Part shown: positions 22,035-34,829 of the stretch, piece after piece | Numbering within the stretch: the stretch's first letter is position 1 | How the letters are laid out: each line of letters starts with the position of its first letter | Assembly: GCF_026151205.1 (NCBI RefSeq) | Contig: NC_087076.1 | Location: 13,315,675 to 13,379,674 of the forward strand | Source: Bolinopsis microptera | Lineage: Eukaryota; Ctenophora; Tentaculata; Lobata; Bolinopsidae | DNA: 64,000 bases | Direction: 5' to 3' | Program-made: the position numbers and the translations under genes | The notes under the pieces: generated by a model | The model's database searches: none | What the model saw: the letters and a program-made list of their open reading frames with translations, nothing else | Told to the model about the DNA's origin: nothing

Positions 22035-22863
22035 ATGCTCCAGAAGTGATATTTTTAGAATAGCTGAACTTGTCTTAACATTTTCATTTTGAATGGACCT
22101 TTCTTTACTCAACTTTTAAATTGACCTTGGATACATCTCTTTTTAGCAAAATCTTAATCGTATAGTAGTGACGGATTCGCGTTCGATAGTTCTACTTTAT
22201 TAATATTATCATACAATCATTCAAGCTACGCTAGAGTTTTATGAGCATGTACTATAAATACAAATAATCATAAACAATATTGATTATTAATGAATTTAGA
22301 ACCTATGCGATAGTCGTTAATTGTAAAATATGAGGCATTGGTAATGGTGCATTTCTGAGTTCGACCCAATGTACATTATTCGCTAATCAAAAAGTCGTAA
22401 TATTGAATATAATCTTATTTTGACAATGTAAACTCGGCAATAGTCTACTGTACTCAACACGGAGTCTCAGCAAGTATCCGAGACATAGAATTCACTCTAT
22501 AGCTTGATCCTGCTGGGTAATGTGTTGTTACTTGTTCGTGACCAGATTCCTACTCACTCCCACACTGTCGATAAAACCTTAGTAATCAGCATTTTCACCC
22601 ACTACACTGAATCTGTACATCGGATAACCCTCCAATAAACCTGCTTCAACCCGAACTTTGCTGTCACGTGACCTCCTAGTTGCGCTGTTATTGGATCCCA
22701 GATGAAACTGTAGTAATTCTTATCATGAGCCAAGAACAGTTCTAGAAAAATAGAGCCCCTCGGTTCTTAAAACATAATACGTTTCTATGCAAACTCCGCT
22801 TTTTATTTTTTGTTTGTCGAAGTGTTCCCAGTCTATAAAACACACCACAAAATACCTAGGAAA

Positions 22864-23932
22864 ATGTTACTTCCTTATCTCCTCCTTTTAGTCATAGGAT
22901 CGTTTCCTGCTACTGTAGAGGCAAATAAGCACAGAGCATTAAGATTTGGTCAAAGCATTGCCGACTATATAGAGTGGTCTCCGAACATGGCCCCTTTTAC
23001 AAGGCAGTTCTCTGTCTGTACTTGGCTTAAGAAGAAACATCAGTCATCACATTCAATGGTTGTGAACTACGAGCCTTATAGTTACGGGATGATATTAGGT
23101 GACAATGGTGTTTATAACCACGTGATACTTGCTAGTATTAATCTGAAGAGCGAGTACAACGTGCCTGATGGAGAATGGTTTCACGTCTGCTGGTTGTGGA
23201 GTGCCTCTAGTTACACCCTCACAGTCTACCTGAACGGAGAGATTATAGGATCTACAACTACTCGTCATATTGAGTTGAGAACAGGAGGAACAATGTGTCT
23301 TGGTAACTATGGTCCGAGTAAGAGTTCTATTTACACTTTCGGTGGTGACTTGTTCAAGTTGAACCTATACAGTAGAGTTTTAACCGACACTGAAATCCGA
23401 AACATGGCCTCTGATATATGTTCTAACGAGGAGGAGAGTCTAAATTCAATAAGAAGTCTAAGGTGGGAAGATATAATATTACAGGAGAGAAGTGGCTCTG
23501 TGACTGAGGTAACAACTGGTTGCTCTCCTGGAGAGATTGAGGCTAGAAGAAGACTGGAGACATTTGAGAGTAGGTTACAGAACACCGAGCAGGAGTTGGC
23601 AAGAACCAAGACTAATTTGATACAATCTGATAAAAAGTTAGAGAATGTTACTGCATCCCTCACAGCAACTCAGGAAAAGCTAAAGAACTCTGAGCAAGAG
23701 CTAGCAGAGACTAAGTCTAATCTGAATCAGCGATTAGAAAATGTTATCACCTCCCTCACAAGTACCCAGAATAAGCTTAACGACACTGAGCAAGATCTAG
23801 CAGAGACTAAGTGTACTCTGAATCAACGACTAAATCAAACCGAGAATAAGTTGGAAAATGTAACCACATCTCTCAAAACCATCCAAGAAAAGCTAAAGAA
23901 CTCTGAGCAAGAGCTAGCAGAGACAAAGTCAT
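22864..23932 (+). CDS. Pentraxin-like/coiled-coil secreted protein, paralog 2, C-terminally truncated
   Basis: I chose the start at 22864 because MLLPYLLLLVIGSFPATVEA aligns with the starts of both paralogs; an upstream in-frame ATG at 22810 lies in the shared 5' region. It has a signal peptide, a pentraxin-like domain (FSVCTWLKKKH, WFHVCWLWS, GGTMCLGNY, RVLTDTEIRNMAS), and then about four coiled-coil repeats. The coil ends QELAETKS followed by TAA. Directly after AGAGACAAAG the sequence joins TCATAACCGAACCAGTTATC, which is exon 2 of paralog 1. The rest of the coil, the intron and the start of exon 2 have thus been deleted, and the joint creates the stop. The product would be ~355 residues without the C-terminal segment. 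It may still be secreted, but its assembly could differ. Confidence 0.75.
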
Positions 23933-24030
23933 AACCGAACCAGTTATCAAACACTTAAAGCAACAGCACGAGCCTAGAGAAATGGTCTGCCCGGAAACTG
24001 AGAATATTCTTTAAATGCTTCAGAAGTGAT

Positions 24031-24583
24031 ATTTTTTCCCGATCCATGACTCAAGTGCCGAAGGCACAAAAGAGTCAAGGACAAGGGTTAGCGATCGAGG
24101 TTTTTTTTGGGATATGGTAGCTTTGCGACCGTACCTGCGTGCGAGCGTGCGTGTCTGCGTACGTTTCGCCCACGTGTCTGCCTGCGCAAAGTTATTTTGC
24201 GCGAAAATCTGAATTAAACAATTGTTGGCGCGCGGTGCTGAAATGTTCAAGTACATTGTTAATTTCATCATGTACGCATCCCGCTAGGGACTAATTGATA
24301 GCATATTATTATTATTTTGAGTTAGTATTACTATTTTGCACAGATCCGTGTCAGGTTGCATAAACAATAAACATATGGTTACATAGAAATATACACGATT
24401 TTCAAATTAAATATGGAATTATATCAACTGGGCGGCGCTCGGCCTGTCGCTTCGCCATATCTGCATGCTTATAAACAGTAAAGACTGGGGTCCACAGGTG
24501 GTATGGAATATGATCAAATACTCCATCACGGATCGGGAAATTGAGCGGCCATCCACAAAAGAAAAGCGGCCGCATTTCTTGTT
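24031..24583 (-). mobile_element. 553-bp interspersed element, copy 2, with readable empty site
   Basis: Identical by eye to 11951-12503. The uninterrupted paralogous site in unit 1 reads GATATTTTTAGAA (22047-22059). Here it reads GATATTTTT, the element, then TTTTTAGAA, which implies a target duplication of about five T (five A on the element's own strand). The A tail on the minus strand and the A-rich target fit retroposition. Confidence 0.75.
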
Positions 24584-25399
24584 TTTAGAAACTGAACCTA
24601 TCTTAACATTTTCATTTTGAATGGACCTTTCTTTACTCAACTTTTTAATTGACCTTGGATATATCTCTTTTTAGCAAAATCTTAATCGTATAGTAGTGAC
24701 GGATTCGCGTTCGATAGTTCTACTTTATTAATATTATTATACAATCATTCAAGCTACGCTAGAGTTCTATGAACATTGAACATGTACTATAAATACAAAT
24801 AATCATAAATAACAATAATTATTAATGAATTTAGAGCTTATACGATGGTCGTAAATTGTAAAATATGAGGCATTGGTAATGGTGCATTTCTAAGTTCGAC
24901 CCAATGTAAATTATTCGCCAATCAAAAAGCCGTAATATTGAATATGCTCTTATTTTGACAATTTAAACTCGGCAATAGTCTACTGTACTCAACACATGAC
25001 TACATACGGAGTCTCAGCAAGTATCCGAGACATAGAATTCCCTCTATAGCTTGATCCTGCTGGGTACTGTGTTGTTACTTGTTCGTGACCAGATTCCTAC
25101 TCACTCCCACACTGTCGATAAAACCTTAGTAATCAGCACTGCCACCCACTGCACTGAAGCTGTCAATCGGATAACCCTCCAATAAACCTGCTTCAACCCA
25201 AACTTTGCTGTCACGTGACCTCCCAGTTGCACTGTTATTGGATTCCAGATGAAACTGTAGTAATTCTTATCATGAGCCAAGAACAGTTCTAGAAAAAATA
25301 GCGCCCCTCGGTTTTTAAAGCATAATACGTTTATATGCAGACTCCGCTTTTTATTTTTTGTTTGTCGAAGTGTTCCCGGTCTACAAAACACCCAGGAAA

Positions 25400-26176
25400 A
25401 TGTTACTACCGTTAGCTCTCTTCTTAGTCATAGGATCGTTTCCTGCTACTGTAGAGGCGAATAAGCACAGAGCATTAAGATTTGGTCAAAGCACTGGTGA
25501 CTATATAGAGTGGTCTCCGAACATGGCCCCTTTTACAAGGCAGTTCTCTGTCTGTACGTGGTTAAAGAGGAGACATCAGTCATCATATCCAATGGTTGTA
25601 AACTACTATCCTTACGAGTACGGGATGATATTAGGTGATAACGGTTATTATAACCTAGTGGTAGGTTCTAGTCTGCATCTGCAGAGCGAGTACAACGTGC
25701 CTGATGGAGAATGGTTTCACATCTGCTGGTTGTGGAGTGCCTCTAGTTACACCACTACAGTATACCTGAACGGAGGGATTATAGGATCTACAGCTACTAA
25801 TGAGAGGGAGCTGAGAACAGGAGGAACAATGTGTCTTGGTAACTATGCTGGGGGTAAGAGTTCTCAATATACTTTCGGTGGTGACTTGTTCAAGTTGAAC
25901 CTATACAGTAGAGTTTTAACCGACACTGAAATCCGAAACATGGCCTCTGATATGTGTTCTAACGGGGAGGAGAGTCTAAACTCAATAAGAAGTCTAAGGT
26001 GGGAAAGTATAATGTTACAGGAGAGAAGTGGCTCTGTGACTGAGATAACTGGATGTTCTCCTGAAGAGATTGAAGCTGGAAGACGGACTAAAATGCTGAA
26101 GATCGTTGAAGAAAGACTTGAGACATTTGAGAGTAGGTTACAGAACACCGAGCAGGAGTTGGCAAGAACAAAGTGA
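25400..26176 (+). CDS. Pentraxin-like secreted protein, paralog 3, 3' truncated
   Basis: Start at 25400 (MLLPLALFLVIGSFPATVEA) by alignment with the paralogs. The signal peptide and the full pentraxin-like domain are intact (FSVCTWLKRRH, WFHICWLWS, GGTMCLGNY, RVLTDTEIRNMAS). The coiled coil has only begun (RLQNTEQELARTK) when TGA follows at 26174. Identity with paralogs 1 and 2 stops at the same place, 14 bp before the indel-rich block at 26191. The stop therefore comes from foreign sequence, by rearrangement or misjoined assembly, rather than being a natural end. Confidence 0.75.
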   Translation: MLLPLALFLVIGSFPATVEANKHRALRFGQSTGDYIEWSPNMAPFTRQFSVCTWLKRRHQSSYPMVVNYYPYEYGMILGDNGYYNLVVGSSLHLQSEYNVPDGEWFHICWLWSASSYTTTVYLNGGIIGSTATNERELRTGGTMCLGNYAGGKSSQYTFGGDLFKLNLYSRVLTDTEIRNMASDMCSNGEESLNSIRSLRWESIMLQERSGSVTEITGCSPEEIEAGRRTKMLKIVEERLETFESRLQNTEQELARTK

Positions 26177-28399
26177 TTGTCCGTCAAATGATTTGTGTCG
26201 AGTAGTGTTGAATACTCATATTAAACATGATTAATTGATTTAATTTTAGGAATTGGTAATAACTATCCTTTGACCAAGTTTAATAGTTTAATGAGAGCAC
26301 CCCAGCAGCTGGGCCGCGCGGCGGCTTTGAATGTAGCGGCCTACAAGCTTGAAGCTAGGCAGCTGCAGAAAGGCCCGCGCGCGTTCACAGTCAGCGTACC
26401 GGCTTTCGTTTTGAATTTTACAAAAACAAAGGCTACTTTTAATGATTATTAATGGAATTATCGGTATATTATTTATTATTCAATAAGTATGATTCTTCTG
26501 TGGAAAATAAAATTGTATTTTTACTTAAATGTATTTACTTAAATCCATTTGGCTAGTTTTAGTTATTTTAAGGATCAACTCTGTCCGAACTAACGTGCTC
26601 TAGACATCAAGTATGACACGTAACCAAAGTTTGAAAAAAGAACTTCAACTGTCAAACTGGAGTTTTGAAATCTCCGATCTCAAGCAGCGATCCTTAACAA
26701 GCGAGAAATCTATCGTTTGGTTTGTTTTTCCCGGGATTGTCTCGTGGTTGTTCAATAAGGTGTGAATGTAATTGTGAAGATAGGTAAATAATAAAAATTA
26801 AATTAGCATTTTACAAATGGTACACAGAACCTGGTCCAAATCTAATTGCCACCGCATTGTTGCGAGAAGCATTTTGGCTGGCGTCGAAGCACCCAGTTAG
26901 AGTGCATCGCGCAACAACAAGTATAAAAATTTTTGAAAGTAAAGATTTTATAGTTTTTCTTATGCTGCTGATTACGATCACGTCAACGAGGAAGGATTAA
27001 TATTAACAATCAAATTAGTCTACCAACCTCTAATGATACTTTACCACCCTCGCGGTAACATTAACCTAACTTTTAACGTGTATTATATTATATACTGCTT
27101 TTGGACACGAAGGGAAACAACATAACATAAGGCGCGTTAAAATTATTTATTATATAGAAGTGGTTGAAAGTATTAAAATATAATCATGTCATTTTTCTAA
27201 CAGTATACAGGTAATTTCAGCATTGTACTTGTCTAGCTATTGTCTTAATAATAAGGATAGGACACATTTCCGAAAATGAATAACCAAATTCCAATAGATA
27301 CAAAATTAAATCTACAAAATCACATCACAACAAAAATTGTATCACTTTTGACACCCACGTCGTTTCACTGTAGTAGAGTTTCTATCGATACAGGGGGAAA
27401 TCGCGCATTCGAGTGCGGCGGGTCATACAACGTTATGAAATAAGCTCTTACAGGCTTGTATATAGGAAGTTTACCAACCTACCAGGACGAGCGCGATTGG
27501 ACACGTCCGACGTCAATAGTTGGAACATGATAATTTTGACGAGTATCACCCGTTAATTAGTAAAAAAATTTTTTAGTAAAACAATTTAAATTTTGGTATT
27601 TATTAATAACAATCAAAACATATCAATATCAAAAAAGAGATCCGCTCGGTTGGTTGACTGCCTCAGTATGTGTGAATAATTTAAGCTTGAGAGGTGCCCA
27701 GCGCATTACAGAACATATGCGCGAATCACATGATCACGAGGGACACTTTTAGCGCCAATGTAATGTAAACTTTCTAGAAATCGTACATCACTACGAGTTA
27801 CTCATGCTTTTAATTTATAGAGTGCGGATTGTCATGTATTTCATTCATTCATACTTATTCGGTTTAGAGAATCTGTATATTTAAGAGCTCACTATTTCGT
27901 TTGAACTAAGAAACAAACGTAAAAAAGGAACAATATATACCGACGACAATACCAAGGACCCGAGTGCGCATTGACTTTTCCGGATCCGTTTTTTACCCGA
28001 ATGGCTTATCCTCCAGTTACTCATGCTGCATGAATAGTCTGATAATAGTTTGTTTTTATCTCTATGCAAGCATTCTGTAAAGTTGATTGACGTATTTATA
28101 ATAGAAGATCCAGCCAACCTCCGCATTACACTCTTTTGTATGCCAGGTTCGTTTATAAAATCTAATCATATAATAAGAATTATCCCAATATTCTAAGATG
28201 AACTGTATATCTAGCCTCAACGTTATTAAAATCCTAATGGATGAATTAATCAAGTAATGTTTCCCTTCCAACACTACTAAACAACAAACAAAATTCTTGC
28301 TCACCAGTGTGACGCGAATTCGTAGGGGCATGCGTTGTCAGATAACTCCACCCCCGACGACAGCGTCGAGAAATTTATCAAATATGATGCATTTGCGCC

Positions 28400-28680
28400 A
28401 TACTGACACATTTTATATTTATATTTTATTACAAAGCAAATGGTTCCCTTTTGCCAGCCTTATATTAGTCCAAGTACTGCCCGTTCTGGCTCATGCAGAA
28501 CATGCGCCAACTAAAATTGTGTGTTATATGCCAACATGGAATTTAATTGTATCACGTCGTAACCCCTATCAATGCACGAATTGTTTTTGTGGCGAAGTCA
28601 CAAATAACGAAGGCTCGCTGGCACCGGCCGAACTCGTGCGCGCAGGGCTACAAAATGCAACAAAGATTATGGGACTATAG
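28400..28680 (+). CDS. Possible exon of a secreted protein, uncertain
   Basis: An open frame gives a hydrophobic stretch (FASLILVQVLPVLAHA) that looks like a signal peptide, followed by KIVCYMPTWN and a Cys pair (CTNCFCG), ending at TAG 28678. KIVCYMPTWN faintly recalls the start of GH18 chitinase-like domains, but what follows does not. The same segment at 41860-42060 is recognisable but broken by indels. I cannot assign a function. Confidence 0.2.
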
Positions 28681-29197
28681 ATTTATGAAAATTTAAACCT
28701 TCAAATTCAATCCATTAATGAAATATTTTTAAAATAACTTTCGCCTCCTGCTTAAGAAATTTATTTTATTTTTGATAAGTATAGGCTCGGCGCTGACATA
28801 TAATTAAGTGCTAGCACGCCGCGCTTATTATGATAGAAATTTATGATTGAGTAATCAATGTTCGAGTAATAGAGTTTGTAGGTTTATAACCTGCCAGATG
28901 CGCGCCCCGATCGAGTTGAAACAAATATTTTTTAATGAGTATCACCCGATAATATATAGTAAAAAAGTATTTTTACATAATATATCTAATTTTCATGAGT
29001 TTCTTAGCGATGTTTTAAGTTTGACTAGGTTATTATGATATTAAATATTTTGGTTGCAATATGGCAATATAATCTTAAATTATTTTTACTTGAAAAGTTT
29101 GTTTTTACTTACAATTATTGTATTAAATTAAAATGTTGTGTTTTACATATTTAATACTGAATTTATCGAGCGACGCACACACGTGAATTCTTTTCGT

Positions 29198-29428
29198 TCA
29201 TTGCATTTCATGCAAATCGCAGGTGCACCTAAGATTTCTCAGATGGTTTTTATCAGACCATAATTTCAAAGCTTGTGTCTGTTTGACATGTGAAGGTCCT
29301 CCCAGTCCCCACACACGTACCATGGTGGAATCTTGCTCAAGCAAAAACGACATGAGCTTGTCAATCCTTTTCATTTGCAGTGCACACCATTTTTTTTTCA
29401 CTATTATGCTCATGGCTCCGACATGCAT
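29198..29428 (-). CDS. Possible minus-strand coding segment kept in both block versions
   Basis: The open frame (MSIIVKKKWCALQMKRIDKL ... VRVWGLGGPSHVKQ) is also seen at 42639-42890 with the same MSIIVKKKWCA start despite indels. Its charged, non-repetitive composition looks protein-like, and a splice-like AG lies nearby. No family is recognised. It could be a fragment of a transposon protein. Confidence 0.25.
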   Translation of the reverse strand: MHVGAMSIIVKKKWCALQMKRIDKLMSFLLEQDSTMVRVWGLGGPSHVKQTQALKLWSDKNHLRNLRCTCDLHEMQ

Positions 29429-32350
29429 AACATATGGGCACTCTGGTTTTTGAGCGATATGATGTAGTGACTTACAATGCTTGTTAATTGAGAATACACT
29501 CTATGGGTACATGACAATTGACGATCAGTTATTTTCTTCAGCTCAATTAGGAAGTAGTCCGAAGAAGCGTTTACACGACATTTCACAGTGAGACAATGGT
29601 GGTAAAATTATCAAGAAACATTCAAAAATCACACTTTTTTTCGTTAATTAATTATTGCGCTGAAAACTTTTCAGGTCTAAATTTACAGTTGTAAATATAA
29701 ATTAGCACACACAAGTCTAAACTAGACCAACAGCTCACACTTCAATAACTTCAAAACAATCCCCTAAAGAAAGGTAATGACTGAAACAACTCCAAGTACC
29801 GTTGAGCGCTACCTTCTATCAGTATTGTACCATCTCTACCACCACCTCGCTATTTAGGAAATCGGATAGTTTCTCATAGCCATAAAGAAGAAATCATAAA
29901 GCGGACAGAAATAACACTTGGTAATCATAGGGAAACCTAGCAGTCAAGGCTGATATGGGATGTGGATTGTACGGTGCTAGACAAACTTATCAACATATAG
30001 ACGGGAAACGATATGTCTTGGTGATCAAAACTGTTTCATATCAGTATTTTTTTGTAACAATCTTCTTTTCGTGAGTAATTTTTCCCTCTGTTTCACTTAA
30101 TGTTAGCAAAGCAACTTGCCTCGCTTTTCCGTTTCCTACAAGAATGACGAATTAACTAGACAAGCTACTTCATAGTCATGGTTTTATTTGGCTAGCAGCG
30201 CTGCCCCATACTTGGATACGTTGTATCATGTATCAGGAGTTAATTCTATTCAGTCCCGAAATATATGCGATGCACATGTTTTCAAAGAAGAGTGGAGCAT
30301 CTTGATGCGTATTCGTACCTCTATTTTGTTTACATTGTCCATGCACCAGGAATTTATAAATTCTGGGGTTGTACGATTGGTCTAGCTTATGTATACATTT
30401 CGTAAAGCGAGGAAAACTGAAACCTGAACACTAAGCGACCATCTTGGTGTATCAGTCGTGTGTTTTGATCTCTCTTCCGCCGGTTGGAATGAAATACATT
30501 CTTGCGAGTCAGCAATCAAATGACATTTTCACAAGATTTTCAAGCTATCTTACAGTCCTAAACCTTGCAACAAATCCAAAAGTGACCTAATCACCAATAA
30601 GAAGTTTTCGGCAATTTCGTGAGGAAATCACTATCGTTAACAACAAGTTTGTTCAGGGGATTTGAATCAAGCTGCTTACTGAACCAACCACGTAAAGTTC
30701 ACAAGCGCATCGAATAAAATAAAATTGGGTATGATTATTTAGAGAACGAGTCTTGTGAAACGTATAACATATTATATTATATCTGACATTAATCAAGCTG
30801 AATACTTTATGAACATCTGCGTTTTATTTTCTTACCTAAAAACATCAGTCAGAATATCAAGAATAACTTTTCTGCAATGGAACAATGGTCGGACTCTTGT
30901 TCCTCATGCGTGAAGAATCTGAAATATGACAATTGATAATCAAAAATCTAATTTACAGATCACATATTACGTTATAATGTAGTAATGTTGTACAGTTTCC
31001 CTTTAAGTTAACTTCGAGCACCGACCTTCAGAACACCTAACCTAAGACCCTAATCTGAAACCCCAAAAAGATAATAACTACCATACCCCACAAAATCTAT
31101 AATCAATTTAAAAAAATGTCTCGTGAGTTACTGTAGATCACCTTGATCTAGAAAGCACTCGAGGAACACTGCGACATGTCCACCATCTATCTGGTTTATT
31201 AATAAGCAGTATAACGCACACAACCTCTCCTGCTCCTTCATCAAACATGTTCTTTATAAATTCTACCTGGGCAGAAGGATTTGTATGTACACTCGTGTAT
31301 GCTGATTCAAATAACTATTCATAAGGGTCCGTATGATCATAATAGAACAAAACTCTTGCCCAAATAAATTTGAAATATTCATGATAATTCTTCAACTGTA
31401 TTAGGCGAAGGTGGGTCAAATTGTGAAAACCCCCAATTATGTGGTAAACGTGGCCCGATACAATTTGGCTAATTCTTGTGTTATGAAATTGTTTCTTCAT
31501 AATTCCAAATTGCAAGAATTGATTACACAAATTTTATGTTACATCCACATTTTTACGGGCCACACTTTATCCTCTGATAAGATCTTACTAATTAATTGAA
31601 TTATACACCACTACTAATTATGTCAATCTGAGTTTTACTCACACTCTGAGTTATCATCGCATGAAAAGGTTAGAAAGCATGGGTGTTGACTCGCCACATA
31701 ACACCTCCTGAAGAAACGACTCTTTTTTAGTTGAGTTCCCCGTCTTCTGATGGCTCTTCTTGATTTCTCAACATACCCTCTTGATCTTAGTACTGTTTTA
31801 TATAGTAAATAATTAATAATAAGAAAGTTATCATAAACAGTTCCAATCGAAGTAATCTAAGAAGCCTACATTTTGAGAATGTCATGGAAGAGTCATCCAA
31901 CATGAAATAAAATCTGTGTCCAAATGGTGCTCATATCAAAAGATATATGAAGTAAAAGTTGAACTCCAAACAGAGGCATTGTAACTCCGAATTATAAACT
32001 GAACAGACACAAATTGTCATGTACTACAAACTCAATACTACAAAAATACCTCAAAAAACTGTCCAAAGTTTCCATATTGACAGTTATGTTATCTTTAACA
32101 GTATTATTGCAGCCTGATCAGACAAATATAATCAAGAGGGAGTCTTTTAAAAAGAAGAACCTTGGTGTAATAGCTCCTCCAGTACTGACTTCAGTCCATG
32201 TCACCGTGTATGTTGTGTTCACATGTTATGACAAACATGGGGTTAAACATGGTAGACTAATGTGACTGAAGTATGTCCGACAGTGTAATCGAACAGCTCG
32301 TTTTTTTTCTCTCCAATCTCGTCAAACCTAGCACAGAATGAGATCTATTA

Positions 32351-33660
32351 AGGGAATTAAGAACATAAGCCAAACAGTTGTGTAAAAAAATTTAAAAATT
32401 GAGAAATATTAAATTATGAATGGCTTGGTTTACTGCTCAAAACTAGGATACAAAATACTTATACTACATACCTGACAAATCTGTGTTTTATTAAGACAAC
32501 AAAAGACATTGGTTATCTGGCGATTGTCAATCCAGTGCGTTCAAATGATTTCTTTCATACCAATTTTGACTGTTTTTAAAGGATTTGATACTGTATTGGC
32601 ACAAATGTGGCCAAATAAATCATCCACTAAAGATAACTTACCATTTGATGAACTCCATTTTGTCATTGCTTCCCCTAAAAGTAAAAAAATGTAATTGACC
32701 AAAATTGGAATAATTTCATTCAAAGTTGAACTAGCATCGAGCATGGAATGAAAAGGAATATTCCAGGTCTTCCATTCTTCACATCAGCTTCACCACGCTG
32801 ATCACTCAGTCACCTCACAATTATGTTACTTCATCACCCTTCACCTACATTATTTAGCTAATCGCAGATTTATAATCGTCGGTATACTAAGTTGTTTATG
32901 ACCACATCCGAAGGATGGGTTGGGGGGGGGGGGGGGAAAAAAAAAAAAATTAAAAGGAATGTTCCCAAAATAAGAGGTCAATATTTCCTGGACAACTACC
33001 TCTCTGTCATGACATACTCGACAACCGACACATCTCCACCATCGTCAACTTTGCAAACCACACTAAATGGTTAATAGTGCCCAGAGAGCTGGACCAGAAC
33101 TGGTTGTAACATAGCAACTACTTACACGTCGTCTTAGTCGCCTCTCTCTTCACACCGCCACCACTGAGCGTTCATCTATGGACTACACCCCAGCAACACT
33201 TACCACATCATTTACTAAACAATCTGATTCCACCGGCATCCTCCCATAAGACTGCTGCCATACCCCATGAGTAGGCAAAAGCATCCGACATGCAACCTCT
33301 CCGTGGGCCAACCAGGCCCAGCATAATCTTAAATTTTTTTAAATCCGAAGGTTGATGAACCTTGGGAAGTGAATTAGAGACGTCATATCCATACCTTATA
33401 ACCCGCTCCTATGACCCCGAAAAACTATTTTCCAAACAAGATTAGTCTGTCCTAGACATACTGTATCATAACAAACTTACCACAAATAAGTATAATATTC
33501 TTTTGAACTGCCACTCAAGTTTTCTTCAACCTCAACGTTTCTTCAGTGAAACGATTAATACATATACATCTTTATCCACTGTCTTAAGTGACCACAGTGC
33601 CTTAAATCTCTTTCATAGCCGATCACCAATCGAGAATGATTAACACATGACTATTTTCAG
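32351..33660. other. Non-coding stretch between block and reverse-transcriptase relic
   Basis: No gene recognised. A G run followed by an A run (32922-32949) again shows unreliable homopolymers. The rest is AT-rich with short broken frames. Confidence 0.4.
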
Positions 33661-33671
33661 GAAGTGGAGCC

Positions 33672-33793
33672 ATGGAAGAGGAAAACAGCCGGCCATCTGA
33701 AATTCCTGAACGAGGGACTTGGACACGGACAGGATCTGAGCTGATTAGTGAAACCAGGGCAAACAAAAAGTTTCGTGAGCTTTTTAAGAAATT
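33672..33793 (+). CDS. Possible small first coding exon
   Basis: TATTTTCAG at 33652-33660 is a good acceptor. An ATG at 33672 opens MEEENSRPSEIPERGTWTRT and continues to AAGAAATT|GTGAGT, a good donor at 33794. No downstream exon could be linked and the protein family is unknown; the next 500 bp hold nothing coding. Confidence 0.2.
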
Positions 33794-34829
33794 GTGAGTT
33801 CAAACCCCCTCTCAGAGCAAGAAGATTAGATGGAGAATGTTCGGGTCATATTTTACGTAGTGGTTGACAAAACACCGGCCAATGTATCTCTTTCTTTGCT
33901 GTATCTAAGAATGAAAAATTAAAAGGGCTATGCAGTATAAGATGTCCCGGCAAAGCAAACCTTAAATCTTGATGGTTGACCTTAAAGATCGTAATTTGTT
34001 ATGATAACATTGAGAAAATTGAATGAAAAAAAGGATATTGCCACTGTTTACAATTTTGGAGGAACCTTTGTAGTTGGTTGCACAGTTAACTGGTGTGAAG
34101 ATGATTTAACCCATGTAAATTCGGTATACATACTCAAGTTCGACACCTACTCTAGTCGACACGTACTGTATATCAACAAACCCTAAGGTTTTTTTTTAAA
34201 AAAAACAAAATATTCCCAAACAATATACACATAATTTAGCAAATGACACTATAGTAAATCAAACCCATTAAGAATTTCAAAAAATTCCTTAACAATCAAA
34301 AAATTTTTTACCCTTGGACTTGTGGCACCAAGATAAGATCTAGACGTTTATATCTAAATGTTTTTTCTCGCACCTCTGTCCTCCACGGAAGAAAAAGGAA
34401 AAACATTTTTTCCCACTTGTGGGTATGTTCTAGGATTTCAAAGCGAAGTGCGCTTTCTTATGTATCCTACAAGCGTCTGAGTACCCTCTTGCCATGTGGT
34501 ACTTCGCATCTTACTGGCCAGCTTCTTGACCAGTCTCCAGGCTTCAACCACCCATATCACCAGAATTCGAGAACACAAGGTGTGAAGGCTTCCTTTTCTC
34601 CACTCCCCCCCCCCCCCCCCCCCCCCCCCAATTCAAGAACCCTTGCAAAGTTGTAACATATCGCTTTCTCTCATTTTCATGGACAGTTACATTGCTTGTA
34701 TCGGTATTTGCTTGCATTGGAGGGGGCTGGGCATGAAATACCCTTACATACCAAAAAAATGCCCTCTCTGAAGCATTCCAAATCGAATCTTGCCAGAGAA
34801 TGTCCCGCTGGCTTGGGTCTCCTAGACTG

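Larger units (their letters stand above)
19320..26176 (+). repeat. Three tandem ~3-kb units, each with one pentraxin-like gene
   Basis: Each unit begins with a shared upstream region (TCTCAGC.AGTAT.CGAGACA, at about 19328, 22462 and 25013) that includes TCACGTGACCTCC and CGCTTTTTATTTTTTGTTTG just before the gene, then the gene. Units 1 and 2 also share a 3' region (AACATTTTCATTTTGAATGG, ATATGAGGCATTGGTAATGG). Unit 1 has ~110 bp of extra upstream sequence near 19545-19650. Unit 3 is cut off at about 26176. Conservation includes the presumptive promoters. Confidence 0.85.
26191..32350. repeat. ~6.16-kb block, version 1 of a dispersed duplicate
   Basis: Collinear with 39593-45747 from ATTTGTGTCGAGTAGTGTTG to CAAACCTAGCACAGAA..AGATCTATTA. 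The versions differ mostly by 1-5-base insertions and deletions every few tens of bases, with fewer substitutions. Neither keeps long open frames. This pattern is typical of raw long-read sequence. The real content of the locus can only be read from a consensus. Confidence 0.8.
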
